In this document: piece by piece, positions 7,443 through 15,689 of the stretch
How the letters are laid out: the number at the start of each line of letters is the position of its first letter
Numbering within the stretch: the stretch's first letter is position 1
Source of the DNA: Mycolicibacterium vaccae NBRC 14118 = CIP 105934
GTDB taxonomy: Bacteria > Actinomycetota > Actinomycetes > Mycobacteriales > Mycobacteriaceae
Reading direction: 5' to 3'
DNA length: 36,516 nt
Assembly: GCF_001552715.1 (NCBI RefSeq)
Contig: NZ_BCRS01000046.1
Location: forward strand, 1-36,516
Notes under the pieces: model-generated
The model's input: only the letters and a program-made list of their open reading frames with translations
The model's database searches: none
What the model was told of the DNA's origin: nothing
Translations under genes and position numbers: made by a program

Positions 7443-8513
7443 ATGACAGCGACGGTGGAAGGCGAGACCGCCATGACTGACGGCACATCGGCGTTCCTGG
7501 CGGAACTGACCGCGGTGCTCGCGGCGCAGGTGGCCGGGGGACGCAAGGTCGAGTTGGTCGACGTCGACCAGCGCGGCGAGGGCAACTCGTGGGAGACCTA
7601 TCTGGTCACCGCCACGTGGGGTCAGGACCAGAGCGCGTCGTTCGCGGTCAAACGTGAACCGCTGAGCGGGATCGTGGGCAGCTACGACGTGGCGCGCGAG
7701 GTGGCGCTGCTGCGCGCGGCCGCCGGCCTGGGGCTGCCGGTGCCCGGGGTGGTCGCACACCGTGTCGGGGCACCGGGCAACCGTGGCTTCTTCGTGATGG
7801 AACGCCTCGTCGGCGTCGTCCCGATGCCGCACAGCGTCACGCGGGTCATCACCGGCCCCGGGGACCGGGCCGCACTCGGCCGCCGGGTGGCACGCGAGAT
7901 GGCCAGGCTGCATGCCGCCGCACCGGAGTCGTTGACCCTGCCCGAGCTCGACCCGCCGCCGGCGGCCGCAGACACCGGACGTGTCGAGAACCGGCAATGG
8001 CGGCAGACCTACGACGAGGTCGCGTCCGTCCGGATCCCGGTGCTGGACCTCGCGCTGGCCTGGCTGGATCACCGCGCCGACCAGGTGTCGGGGCGCGTCT
8101 CCCTGGTGCACAACGATTTCCGGGTCGGCAACCTGGTGGTGCACCCGCAGGACGGCAGCCTGATCGGCATCCTGGACTGGGAGACCGCCCATTTCAGCGA
8201 TCCGATCGCCGACCTCGCCTGGTTCTTCCAGCGCACCTCTCGTGGCCGGTCGCCGCTGGCGTGCAAGCTGCTCGGCATCGACGAGTTCCTCGACGAGTAC
8301 GCGGCGGCCGCCGGATGGCGTCCGGACCCGGCGAGCCTGACCTGGTGGGCGGTGCAGTCGCTGACCAAGACCGCCATCGGATGTCTGCAGGCCGTGGCGA
8401 TCTACGAGCGTGGCGACCGTCCCGAACTCCGGTACGCGAACATGGCCCACAGCATCTACTACAGCCTCGGATGGCTCAATCAGATGCTCCGTGACGGAGA
8501 ATGGGGAGCGTGA
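7443..8513 (+). CDS. APH-fold phosphotransferase, acyl-CoA-dehydrogenase-associated (LvaA/ACAD10-11 kinase-like)
   Basis: The protein has 356 residues; the ATG at 7443 follows CTGGAGG. It has the aminoglycoside-phosphotransferase/kinase fold: a catalytic loop HNDFRVGN with Asp225, and a metal-binding Asp245 in GILDWETAHF, as in the choline-kinase/APH group. Proteins of this type are fused to acyl-CoA dehydrogenases in animal ACAD10/ACAD11 and encoded beside them in bacteria. In Pseudomonas putida LvaA phosphorylates the hydroxyl of 4-hydroxyvaleryl-CoA. With a CoA ligase, dehydrogenase and SDR in the same operon, phosphorylation of a hydroxyacyl-CoA is more likely than antibiotic resistance. 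An alternative in-frame ATG lies 10 codons downstream. Confidence 0.85.
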   Translation: MTATVEGETAMTDGTSAFLAELTAVLAAQVAGGRKVELVDVDQRGEGNSWETYLVTATWGQDQSASFAVKREPLSGIVGSYDVAREVALLRAAAGLGLPVPGVVAHRVGAPGNRGFFVMERLVGVVPMPHSVTRVITGPGDRAALGRRVAREMARLHAAAPESLTLPELDPPPAAADTGRVENRQWRQTYDEVASVRIPVLDLALAWLDHRADQVSGRVSLVHNDFRVGNLVVHPQDGSLIGILDWETAHFSDPIADLAWFFQRTSRGRSPLACKLLGIDEFLDEYAAAAGWRPDPASLTWWAVQSLTKTAIGCLQAVAIYERGDRPELRYANMAHSIYYSLGWLNQMLRDGEWGA

Positions 8514-8514
8514 G

Positions 8515-8919
8515 ATGACCGTATACGCAATGGATCTCGACGAAGTGCAGAAGACCGTCCGGCAGACGCTGGTCGAGAAGGTGCTGCCCGCGGTCGAGTC
8601 GGAGTCCGCCCGCGGCGAGTTGCAGGCGGTGATCGAGATGCTGGACAACCTGAACCGGCGGCTGTCCTGGGACGCTGCCGAAGTGTCGGCGTCGGTCGCG
8701 CGGACCCGCGAGCTGGCGACCGCGTTGGGGGCACAGCCGGACGGCTCCGGCGATGGCCTCGACGCGCTGCGGACCGAACGCCGGATCGTCGGAGAGCGTT
8801 TGGCCGCTGCCTATACCGAGGATATCGACCCTGCCGTCGTCCGGGCGGTCGCGGCGTTCAGTACCGAAGACATCGCCGCGGAGATCTCGCGGGGTCTGCT
8901 GCCGGGACTGCCCGGGTAG
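8515..8919 (+). CDS. Small helical protein of unknown function, partner of the kinase (LvaB/DUF6285-like position)
   Basis: The protein has 134 residues; ATG 8515 lies one base after the kinase stop and follows GGGGAGCG. It is predicted mostly helical and acidic, without signal peptide or membrane segment. The N-terminal helix (VRQTLVEKVLPAVES, about 15-29) followed by a longer helical region resembles, in size and pattern, the small DUF6285-type proteins encoded next to APH-fold kinases. In P. putida the small protein LvaB is needed for LvaA activity. I recognise this by context and general pattern, not by a diagnostic motif. It is the last gene of the operon; its stop lies only 10 bases from the stop of the convergent regulator gene. 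Confidence 0.7.
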   Translation: MTVYAMDLDEVQKTVRQTLVEKVLPAVESESARGELQAVIEMLDNLNRRLSWDAAEVSASVARTRELATALGAQPDGSGDGLDALRTERRIVGERLAAAYTEDIDPAVVRAVAAFSTEDIAAEISRGLLPGLPG

Positions 8920-8929
8920 CGAGCCTGCG

Positions 8930-10168
8930 TCAGGCCGGTTTGAGTCCGGGCGGCAGCACCATGGCATGTACGAGGGCCGTGAGCTCCTCGACAAGCTGAG
9001 GTCGTCGACGAAGATTCGGGTCCTGGGTGATGTCGGTGACGACACCGATGGCGGCTTGGGTGAGCGCACGGGCGTCGTGGGGTGTCAGGCCGTCGGAGAG
9101 CGTCTCGATGACTTCCGCCCACTCGGCCATGTACTCCCGCTGCGTGCTGCGCAGAGCCTGCTGCTCCTCTTCGGGGAGGTACAGCAGGTCGGCTGCCAGA
9201 ATGTGCATGATCCGGCCGTACGGGCCCACCGCCTGGCGGATGTAGGTCTCGATGAGCGCGTCGAGTGCCTGCTCGGGGCTGGTGGCGTAGGCCAGGGCGT
9301 CGTTGGTCACGTAGAGCAGACCCTCGGCGCCGCGTTCCAGGACGGCGCGCAGCACCTCCGTCTTGCTTGCCACGTGCTGGTACAGCGTGGCGGTCGACAT
9401 CTCGGACTCCCTGGCGATGTCGTCGATGTGGACGTCGTAGAAGCCGCGCTCGTCGAACAGACGTGCAGCGGCGTCGATGATGCGCTCCCGGCGGCCGGCG
9501 GGTAGGCGGGGCGCCGGCGCCGTGGTCACGGCGGCGGCCGGGTCGGTATCGGGAAGGACGCAGTCGATGACCGCCCACGCGATGGCGGTCTGGATCTCCT
9601 GCAGGCGATCGGCCGACAGGGTGCCGCGGATGTCCGGGGTGTTGGAATACATTGCCAGGACGGTGAACCCGAGGAGATCGGCCTTCTGTTGGCCGAGCCC
9701 GGGTTTGTGGGCCAGGATCTGCGCGGCGATACGTTCGTGGTTGTCCGCGAAATGGCGTCGGAACACTTCCCGCTCGTCGTCGGCGAGATGGCGCTGTTCC
9801 CGGCGCCACAGGGTGGCTTCGTTGCCGTTGACCGTCAGATCCCCTAGGCCGGCCAGCAGCAGATGTAACCGCTCTTCTGGTGTGGTGCCCTGCTCGGTGG
9901 CCGCGGCGTGGAGTTCGTCGACCAGTCGCACCTGGCTCATCAACGCGTGCACCAGGATCTCGTGCTTGCCCTTGAAATGCCGGTACACCGCGGGGCCGGT
10001 CAGGCCGACGGCCGCGCCGATCCGGTCGATGCTGACGTTCTGGTACCCGTAGTCCTGGAACAGGTGGGCGGCTGCCCGAGCCACCTGCTCGGTCCGATGG
10101 CTGCCGCGCGCAGACTTACGCAGGGTCGCCTTCACGGACTCCACGCGTTCGGCGGTCGGTCCTGTCAT
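8930..10168 (-). CDS. Tandem TetR-family regulator (two complete TetR modules in one chain)
   Basis: The protein has 412 residues from ATG 10168, chosen because GGAAAG lies 6 bases before it; an ATG at 10195 would add nine residues. Two helix-turn-helix regions are visible: about 24-70 (IGAAVGLTGPAVYRHFKGK) and about 226-272 (IARESEMSTATLYQHVASK). Each is followed by a helical ligand-binding-like region, so the chain is two TetR proteins joined head to tail. Normal TetR proteins are about 200 residues and dimerise; this one could act as a pseudo-dimer or bridge two sites. It converges on the eight-gene operon and diverges from the FadE5-like gene, the two likeliest targets. The ligand is probably an acyl-CoA or pathway intermediate (inference). 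Confidence 0.88.
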   Translation of the reverse strand: MTGPTAERVESVKATLRKSARGSHRTEQVARAAAHLFQDYGYQNVSIDRIGAAVGLTGPAVYRHFKGKHEILVHALMSQVRLVDELHAAATEQGTTPEERLHLLLAGLGDLTVNGNEATLWRREQRHLADDEREVFRRHFADNHERIAAQILAHKPGLGQQKADLLGFTVLAMYSNTPDIRGTLSADRLQEIQTAIAWAVIDCVLPDTDPAAAVTTAPAPRLPAGRRERIIDAAARLFDERGFYDVHIDDIARESEMSTATLYQHVASKTEVLRAVLERGAEGLLYVTNDALAYATSPEQALDALIETYIRQAVGPYGRIMHILAADLLYLPEEEQQALRSTQREYMAEWAEVIETLSDGLTPHDARALTQAAIGVVTDITQDPNLRRRPQLVEELTALVHAMVLPPGLKPA

Positions 10169-10276
10169 CTCGTGCTTTCCGATCGGCTGGACCATGCGTC
10201 CAGTTTCGCATCCCGACGGCAAACGCACGCGGACCGTGGCGCGTCTCGCGCGGCAGATCTGCACACCGTGCCGATG

Positions 10277-10326
10277 GCATATTTGAAACTCACTAAGACG
10301 GGAATATATGCAGTATACGGGCATAT
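10277..10326. promoter_or_regulatory. AT-rich repeat cluster between divergent regulator and dehydrogenase genes
   Basis: GCATAT (10277-10282), ATATGC (10306-10311) and GCATAT (10321-10326) alternate in orientation. The last two flank a GTATAC core (10313-10318), making an imperfect palindrome of about 21 bp. A possible TTGAAA -35 box lies at 10283-10288. The 276-bp gap is otherwise GC-rich, so the AT-rich palindromic patch is a likely operator for the TetR protein and the promoter region for one or both genes. Confidence 0.4.
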
Positions 10327-10444
10327 TGACCGGCCATGCACGCTGGAGTTATGGTTCACGTATTCCGACGTCCCGGTGCCGGGCCCATTCAGCGACCGTC
10401 TTCGGTGGTCCGGCAGGCCGACAGAACGTGAGAGGCACTCCCTG

Positions 10445-12292
10445 ATGAGCCATTACAAGACCAACCTGCGTGACATCGAGTTCAACCTGTTCGAGTTGCT
10501 CGAGCGCGAGGACGTCTTCGGTGCCGCCCCCTACAGCGAGATCGACCTCGACACTGCGAAATTCATCCTCCGTGAGGTCGAGCGGCTGTCCCGCGAAGAC
10601 CTCGCCGAGTCCTTCGAGGACGCGGATCGTAATCCGCCGGTGTACGACCCGGTCGAGAAGACCGTCACGATGACGCCGTCGTTCGCGGCGACGTACAAGA
10701 CGTGGATGGATGCCGAGTGGTGGCGACTGCGTGTGCTGCCCGAGCTGGGTGGCACCAGTGCGCCGAACTCGCTCAACTGGGCGCTGGCCGAGTTCGTACT
10801 GGGAGCCAACCCGGCGCTGTGGACGTACGTCGGAATCCCGACCGCGGCCCGGGTGATCTACCGGCACGGCACGGAACGGGACAAGAAGATCGCCCAGGTC
10901 GCCGTCGACAATCGTTGGGGTGCAACGATGTTGTTGACCGAACCCGATGCCGGCTCCGACGTCGGCGCCGGCCGGACCCGGGCCGTCGCCAACGCCGACG
11001 GAACCTGGAACATCCACGGCGTCAAGCGGTTCATCACCGCAGCCGAACACGACCTGGCCGACAACATCCTGCACCTCGTCCTGGCCAGGCCGGTGGGTGT
11101 GGAGGGGGTCGGGGGGCCCGGGACGAAGGGGCTGAGCCTGTTCCTCGTCCCCAAGTACCACTTCGACCTCGATACCGGTGAGCTCACAGGTGAGCGCAAC
11201 GGCGCCTACGCGACGAACGTCGAGAAGAAGATGGGGATGAACGTGTCCACCACGTGCGAGGTGACGCTCGGCGACGACGAGCCGGCCCGCGGGTGGCTCC
11301 TCGGTGAGGTGCACGACGGCATCGCCCAGATGTTCGAGGTCATCGAAGATGCACGGATGATGGTCGGCTGCAAGGCCGTCGCCACGCTGTCCAGCGGCTA
11401 CCTGAACGCGCTGGAGTATGCCAAACAGCGGGTGCAGGGCGCCGATCTCACCCAGACCTCGGACAGGTCCGCCCCGCGTGTGACGATCACCCGTCATCCG
11501 GACGTCCGACGCTCGCTGCTGATCCAGAAGGCCTACACCGAGGGGATGCGCTCGCTGATCCTCTACACCGCGTCCTGGCAGGACGAGATCGCGGTGAGGA
11601 CAGCCGCCGGCGACGACACCGGTCTGGCCGAGGCCGTCAACGATCTTCTGCTGCCGATCGTGAAGGGGTACGGGTCGGAACGGTCCTGGGTGATCCTCGG
11701 CACCGAGTCGCTGCAGACGTTCGGCGGGTCGGGATACCTGCGTGACTATCCCATCGAGCAGTACGTCCGCGATGCCAAGATCGACACCGTCTATGAGGGC
11801 ACGACGGCGATCCAGGCGCAGGATCTGTTCTTCCGCAAGGTGGTTCGTGACCGGAGTCGGGCGTTGTCCCATGTGCTGGGCGAGATCAGGACGTTCGCCG
11901 GATCGCCGGACCCGGTCGGCGACATGGCTGCCGAGCGCGCGCTGCTGGCACAGGCGGTGGCCGATGCGGAAGCGATCGTCGCCAAGATGACCGGTGACCT
12001 GGCGGCCGCTCAGGACAGTGCCGACAGCATCTACCGGGTCGGCCTGAACGCGACGCGTCTGCTGTACGTCCTCGGCGATGTCGTCGTGGCGTGGTTGCTT
12101 CTGCGCAGCGCCCGCATCGCCGAGAGCGCCCTGGCATCGGCCCCGGCACCCTCTGACATCGCGTTCTATCGCGGGAAAGTCAGCGCCGCACGCTTTTTCG
12201 CACGCGAGGTGTTGCCGACCGTCGCTGCCCAGCGCGCTTCTGCGCTGACGGTGGACAACTTCGTGATGGAGCTGGACGAGGCCGCCTTCTGA
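10445..12292 (+). CDS. FadE5-like acyl-CoA dehydrogenase (large, ~615 residues)
   Basis: The protein has 615 residues from ATG 10445, preceded by GAGAGG; the long open stretch upstream overlaps the divergent regulator and is not coding. It begins MSHYKTNLRD and ends NFVMELDEAAF, as in mycobacterial FadE5 (Rv0244c, about 611 residues), and has the same layout: N-terminal extension, dehydrogenase core (TEPDAGSDVGAGRT, VKRFIT) and extra C-terminal helical domain. The catalytic base is Glu451 in YEGTTAIQAQD. FadE5 enzymes form the alpha,beta double bond of acyl-CoAs of a wide range of chain lengths. This copy is probably a paralogue, since it is not in the usual fadA2-fadE5 setting. Divergence from the TetR gene suggests control by that protein. 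Confidence 0.93.
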   Translation: MSHYKTNLRDIEFNLFELLEREDVFGAAPYSEIDLDTAKFILREVERLSREDLAESFEDADRNPPVYDPVEKTVTMTPSFAATYKTWMDAEWWRLRVLPELGGTSAPNSLNWALAEFVLGANPALWTYVGIPTAARVIYRHGTERDKKIAQVAVDNRWGATMLLTEPDAGSDVGAGRTRAVANADGTWNIHGVKRFITAAEHDLADNILHLVLARPVGVEGVGGPGTKGLSLFLVPKYHFDLDTGELTGERNGAYATNVEKKMGMNVSTTCEVTLGDDEPARGWLLGEVHDGIAQMFEVIEDARMMVGCKAVATLSSGYLNALEYAKQRVQGADLTQTSDRSAPRVTITRHPDVRRSLLIQKAYTEGMRSLILYTASWQDEIAVRTAAGDDTGLAEAVNDLLLPIVKGYGSERSWVILGTESLQTFGGSGYLRDYPIEQYVRDAKIDTVYEGTTAIQAQDLFFRKVVRDRSRALSHVLGEIRTFAGSPDPVGDMAAERALLAQAVADAEAIVAKMTGDLAAAQDSADSIYRVGLNATRLLYVLGDVVVAWLLLRSARIAESALASAPAPSDIAFYRGKVSAARFFAREVLPTVAAQRASALTVDNFVMELDEAAF

Positions 12293-12310
12293 CAGATCTC
12301 CGACGCTGAA

Positions 12311-12353
12311 CGAAAAGCGCCGCGGCCGGTGTGACCGGCCGCGGCGCTTTTCG
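12311..12353. terminator. Strong bidirectional terminator
   Basis: A perfect 20-bp stem (12311-12330 with 12334-12353) and 3-nt loop, with AAAA/TTTT at the base of the stem, lies between the convergent dehydrogenase and synthetase genes. The symmetry means it can stop transcription from both sides. Confidence 0.85.
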
Positions 12354-12368
12354 TGTGGGCTTCGGCGC

Positions 12369-14495
12369 CTAGGTGTCCTCGCGGACGATGCACAGCGCGT
12401 CGACCGCCACCAGACCGTCCTCGGTGACCAGCAGCGGATTCACGTCCAGCGACTCGATCCACCCGTGCCCGGCCGCGGCGAGATTGCCCAGCCCGACCAG
12501 CGTGTCGGCCAGCTGATCGAGGTGCCACGGCTGCGATCCGCGGAATCCGTGCAACAGCCGAAGGTCGCGGAACTCCTCGATGAGGGCCTCGGCGGCGGCC
12601 TTGGTCAGCGGCGCCGGTCGCCCACCGATGCGTTGCAGAACCTCGACGAAGATGCCGCCGAGACCCAACATCACCATCGGACCCAGCTCGCTGCTGCCGT
12701 CGATCCCGATCAGCAATTCGCCGCGGGAAGCGGTCATCGACTGGACCGCCACGGTCGGTGACACCGCGTGGTCGCCGGCGATGCCGCGCATCCGCGCGAC
12801 CGCATCGGGCAGCTCGGCGGCCGACACGTTCAATGCCACCGCGCCCAGTTCGGTGCGGTGGGCGACGTCGGCCAGCTTCACCGCGTACGGACCCGCGAAA
12901 TCCGGTGTGCTGACCGGGTCGTCGTCTCCGATCACGGCGTAGGGTGCGGTGCGGATCCCGAAACTGCCGAGCAGCGACATGATTTCTGCGAACGGCAGGA
13001 ACCGGCTGCCTCCGGCGTCGGTGACGTGAACCGACGGCCGCGCGATCGGCGCGGGTGCGTCCGCGATGTCGGCGGCAGACTGGCGTGCCCGCACGAACGC
13101 GCCCAGGGTGTGCAAGCCCCGCAGTGTTCCCCGGATCCCGTAGCCGAGTGCGGCGACCCCGTCGTCGCCGACCACCTCGGTGGCGAACTCGCCGACCGCG
13201 CCGGACCCGGCCGCGATCGCCACCGGCTTGCGGTAGCGCCGGGCGGCGACGGCGACGTCGTCGATGAGGCGCCGGTACAGCGGGGAGTCGCTCCACATGT
13301 TGACGAACACCACCGCGTCGAGTTCGTCCGAACCGACATAGCGGTCGACGATGTCGGTCCAGAATGTCGCGCCGAAACCGGTGGTGTCCAATGGATTAGG
13401 GACGGTGATACCGGGGATGGTCGACGCGACCCAGTCGGCCAGACCGTCCAGCGGCGGCAACGTCAGCCCCTCCGCGGTGGCGACGTCGAACGCCAGGGAC
13501 GCGAAGCCGCCGGTGCCGGCGACGACGCCGATGCGCTGCACCGGGTTCCACAGCGCCGGGTCGAGTTGGCTGACCAGGGCCAGCCTGTCGACGAGTTCCT
13601 CGAGATCGTAGGCGAGCTGGATGCCGGCATGTTCGAAGGACACGTCGTAGGCCCACGCGCTTCCGGCCAGCGCGCCGGTGTGCGAGGCCGCCATCTGCTG
13701 TGTGCGCGCGTTGCGGGCCAGCTTGACCGCGACGATCGGCTTACCCGCGGCGATGCACCGACGGGCGGCGCGGAAGAACTCCGCCGGGCGGCGTATCCCC
13801 TCGACGACCAGTCCGATCGCGGTGGTGTCCGGGTCGGTGGCGAGAAAATCGAGGTAGTCGGCGATGTCCGTGGTCGCCTCGTTGCCGGCCGAGATCAACC
13901 GCGAGATCCCGACGCCGGTGCGTTGCCGCGCGGCGATGGCGATGCCGCCGATCATCGCGCCGCTGTGGGACACGATCGAGATGCCGCCCGCGTTCGGGTG
14001 GTAGTCGGCCGAGGCCGTCAGGTGCAGACTGCGCGGCACGCTGATGTAGCCCAGGCTGTTGGGACCCACGACGGCCATGCCGCCGCGCTCGGCGGCCGCG
14101 ACCAGCCTCCGCTGGAACTCGGCGCCTTCGGCACCGAGTTCGGAGAACCCGGCCGCGTAGACCACCAGCCCGCCGCAATCGAGGTCCGCACATTCCTCCG
14201 CCAGTGCGACGGTGCGCTCCGCCGACATCACCGACAGCACGGCATCGATGGGGCCGGAGATGTCGGCGACGGTGCGGTGCGCGGGAACGCCCAGCACGGT
14301 CTCGGCCGTCGGATGGACGAAGTGCACCTCGGCGTCGCTGTTGAGCGTCGGCGCGATGAACCCTGCCACCGGGGACTTGTCGCTGAGCCCGACCACGGCG
14401 ACCGTCCTGGGGTTCATGAGCCGCTCGAGCGGACTACGGGTGGGCTGGTCGCCCGATCCGGTGCGGGATGCTTCGCCGTGGGAGACGACGGTCAT
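12369..14495 (-). CDS. ADP-forming acyl-CoA synthetase (acetate-CoA-ligase-like, single chain)
   Basis: The protein has 708 residues from ATG 14495, set by GGAGGG 9 bases upstream; earlier in-frame codons run into the promoter region. Domain order: a CoA-binding Rossmann domain (about 28-125, LMNPRTVAVVGLSDKSP), a succinyl-CoA-synthetase-like region with the phosphorylated histidine His272 in AASHTGAL, and a C-terminal ATP-grasp domain (about 480-700, MLGLGGIFVEVLQ). Enzymes of this family interconvert acyl-CoA + ADP + phosphate with acid + CoA + ATP. In actinobacteria similar proteins sit in fatty-acid, aromatic and steroid catabolic clusters, with mostly undefined substrates; some relatives are protein acyltransferases (Pat), which also carry a GNAT domain absent here. 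It diverges from the esterase gene. Confidence 0.9.
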   Translation of the reverse strand: MTVVSHGEASRTGSGDQPTRSPLERLMNPRTVAVVGLSDKSPVAGFIAPTLNSDAEVHFVHPTAETVLGVPAHRTVADISGPIDAVLSVMSAERTVALAEECADLDCGGLVVYAAGFSELGAEGAEFQRRLVAAAERGGMAVVGPNSLGYISVPRSLHLTASADYHPNAGGISIVSHSGAMIGGIAIAARQRTGVGISRLISAGNEATTDIADYLDFLATDPDTTAIGLVVEGIRRPAEFFRAARRCIAAGKPIVAVKLARNARTQQMAASHTGALAGSAWAYDVSFEHAGIQLAYDLEELVDRLALVSQLDPALWNPVQRIGVVAGTGGFASLAFDVATAEGLTLPPLDGLADWVASTIPGITVPNPLDTTGFGATFWTDIVDRYVGSDELDAVVFVNMWSDSPLYRRLIDDVAVAARRYRKPVAIAAGSGAVGEFATEVVGDDGVAALGYGIRGTLRGLHTLGAFVRARQSAADIADAPAPIARPSVHVTDAGGSRFLPFAEIMSLLGSFGIRTAPYAVIGDDDPVSTPDFAGPYAVKLADVAHRTELGAVALNVSAAELPDAVARMRGIAGDHAVSPTVAVQSMTASRGELLIGIDGSSELGPMVMLGLGGIFVEVLQRIGGRPAPLTKAAAEALIEEFRDLRLLHGFRGSQPWHLDQLADTLVGLGNLAAAGHGWIESLDVNPLLVTEDGLVAVDALCIVREDT

Positions 14496-14576
14496 GGCTG
14501 CTGGCCCTCCGATTGCGATGTGTGAACTACGATTATGGTCGCCTGAGCTTGAAATTGCCACAATATCCTGCGAAAC

Positions 14577-14586
14577 CTTCCGGAAG
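14577..14586. promoter_or_regulatory. Candidate operator in the divergent synthetase/esterase promoter region
   Basis: CTTCCGGAAG is a perfect 10-bp palindrome in the 167-bp gap between divergent genes, within an AT-richer patch. The position is right for a shared operator, but a 10-bp palindrome can occur by chance. Confidence 0.25.
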
Positions 14587-14662
14587 TTAGGTGTCGCTAT
14601 TAACATCTCCGTCATCCCGGCGGTGTGATCCGTCGGGACGGCGAGCTCACTTCGGAGGATCA

Positions 14663-15559
14663 ATGGCGAGAACCGAGGCGTTGGCGCGGGTCGAGGACAT
14701 GTACGTGAACGGCTTCCCGGACCCGGCGACGGCGACAGTGGACGACCTGCGCACTGCCTACGACGAGCTGCTGCTGCAGTTCCCCCTACCGGCAGGGGTC
14801 GAACCCGTCGAGGGCATGGCCGGCGGAATCCCGGTTCTGTCTGTCACCGCCGACGGCGCCACCCGCGACAAGGCGTTCGTGTGGTTCCACGGCGGGGGAT
14901 ACGTCCTCGGCAGCGCCAGGGGATTCCAGGAACTGGGCCACACCCTGTCGCGCGCGTCCGGGGTGACGGTCGTGCTGCCGGATTACCGACGCGCACCGGA
15001 GAACAAGTTTCCCGCCGCCGTCGACGACGGCGTCGCGGCCCTCACCGACCTGGTGTCCACCTATGGCGCGGACAACGTCGTGGTCGGGGGAGACTCCGCG
15101 GGCGGAGGGCTGGCGCTCGCTGCGCTGACGGTCCTGCGCGACCGTGGCGCACCTCTGCCCGCGGCCGCGGTGTTCATCTCACCGCTGCTGGACTTCACCG
15201 CGAGCGGCGCGAGTGTCGACCTGTACGACGGCAGCGACATCGCCGTCTCCCGCGGCTCCATCGCGAACCTGGGGGAGGCATACCTGCAGGGCCACGATCC
15301 GCGGGACCCGCTCGCCTCGCCGGTGTTCGCCGCACTGGGCGGACTCCCGACCTCGCTCTTCCTCGTCGGTTCCACCGAGGTGCTGCTCGACGACTCGCGC
15401 CGCGCGGCGGCCGCGATGAGTGCCGCCGGTGGTACGGCGGCGGTGTCGGAGTACGACGACATGGTGCACGTGTGGCCGCTGTTCTCCTCGATCCTGCCCG
15501 AGGGCCGTCAGGCGGCCGATGAAGCAGGGGCGTTCGTCCGGAAGCATCTCGGCTTCTAG
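14663..15559 (+). CDS. Alpha/beta hydrolase, hormone-sensitive-lipase (HSL) family esterase
   Basis: The protein has 298 residues; ATG 14663 follows GGAGG at 14654-14658. Seen: the HGGG oxyanion-hole motif (76-79), the nucleophile elbow GDSAGG with Ser145, a GSTEVLLDD segment (236-244) supplying the acid, and His269 in DMVHVWPLF. These are the marks of HSL-type carboxylesterases and lipases. There is no signal peptide, so it acts in the cytoplasm, on short or medium acyl esters or lactones. Divergent from the ADP-forming synthetase and near a Baeyer-Villiger gene, it could open the ester or lactone that enzyme makes, but this link is inference. The ribosome site is rather close (4 nt), so ATG 14699 is an alternative start. 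Confidence 0.9.
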   Translation: MARTEALARVEDMYVNGFPDPATATVDDLRTAYDELLLQFPLPAGVEPVEGMAGGIPVLSVTADGATRDKAFVWFHGGGYVLGSARGFQELGHTLSRASGVTVVLPDYRRAPENKFPAAVDDGVAALTDLVSTYGADNVVVGGDSAGGGLALAALTVLRDRGAPLPAAAVFISPLLDFTASGASVDLYDGSDIAVSRGSIANLGEAYLQGHDPRDPLASPVFAALGGLPTSLFLVGSTEVLLDDSRRAAAAMSAAGGTAAVSEYDDMVHVWPLFSSILPEGRQAADEAGAFVRKHLGF

Positions 15560-15689
15560 CCCACCTCAGCGGTAACACCGCACTGCCTGCCGCCGCGTGC
15601 GCGCAGGCCGACCGACGCTGCCCGACTTCAGGGCAGAAACACCCTGTGCCCGTGGGGAACTGTGGTGCCCATCAAAAGAAGGAGAAAGT

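Noticed and set aside
7443..8513. Reading the APH-fold gene as an aminoglycoside resistance gene
   Set aside because: It is embedded in an acyl-CoA catabolic operon with ACAD, SDR and ligase genes, a setting typical of hydroxyacyl-CoA kinases.
12768..14525. 585-codon plus-strand open frame opposite the ADP-forming synthetase
   Set aside because: It is antisense to a complete enzyme with a catalytic His and domain order, and has no recognisable domain.
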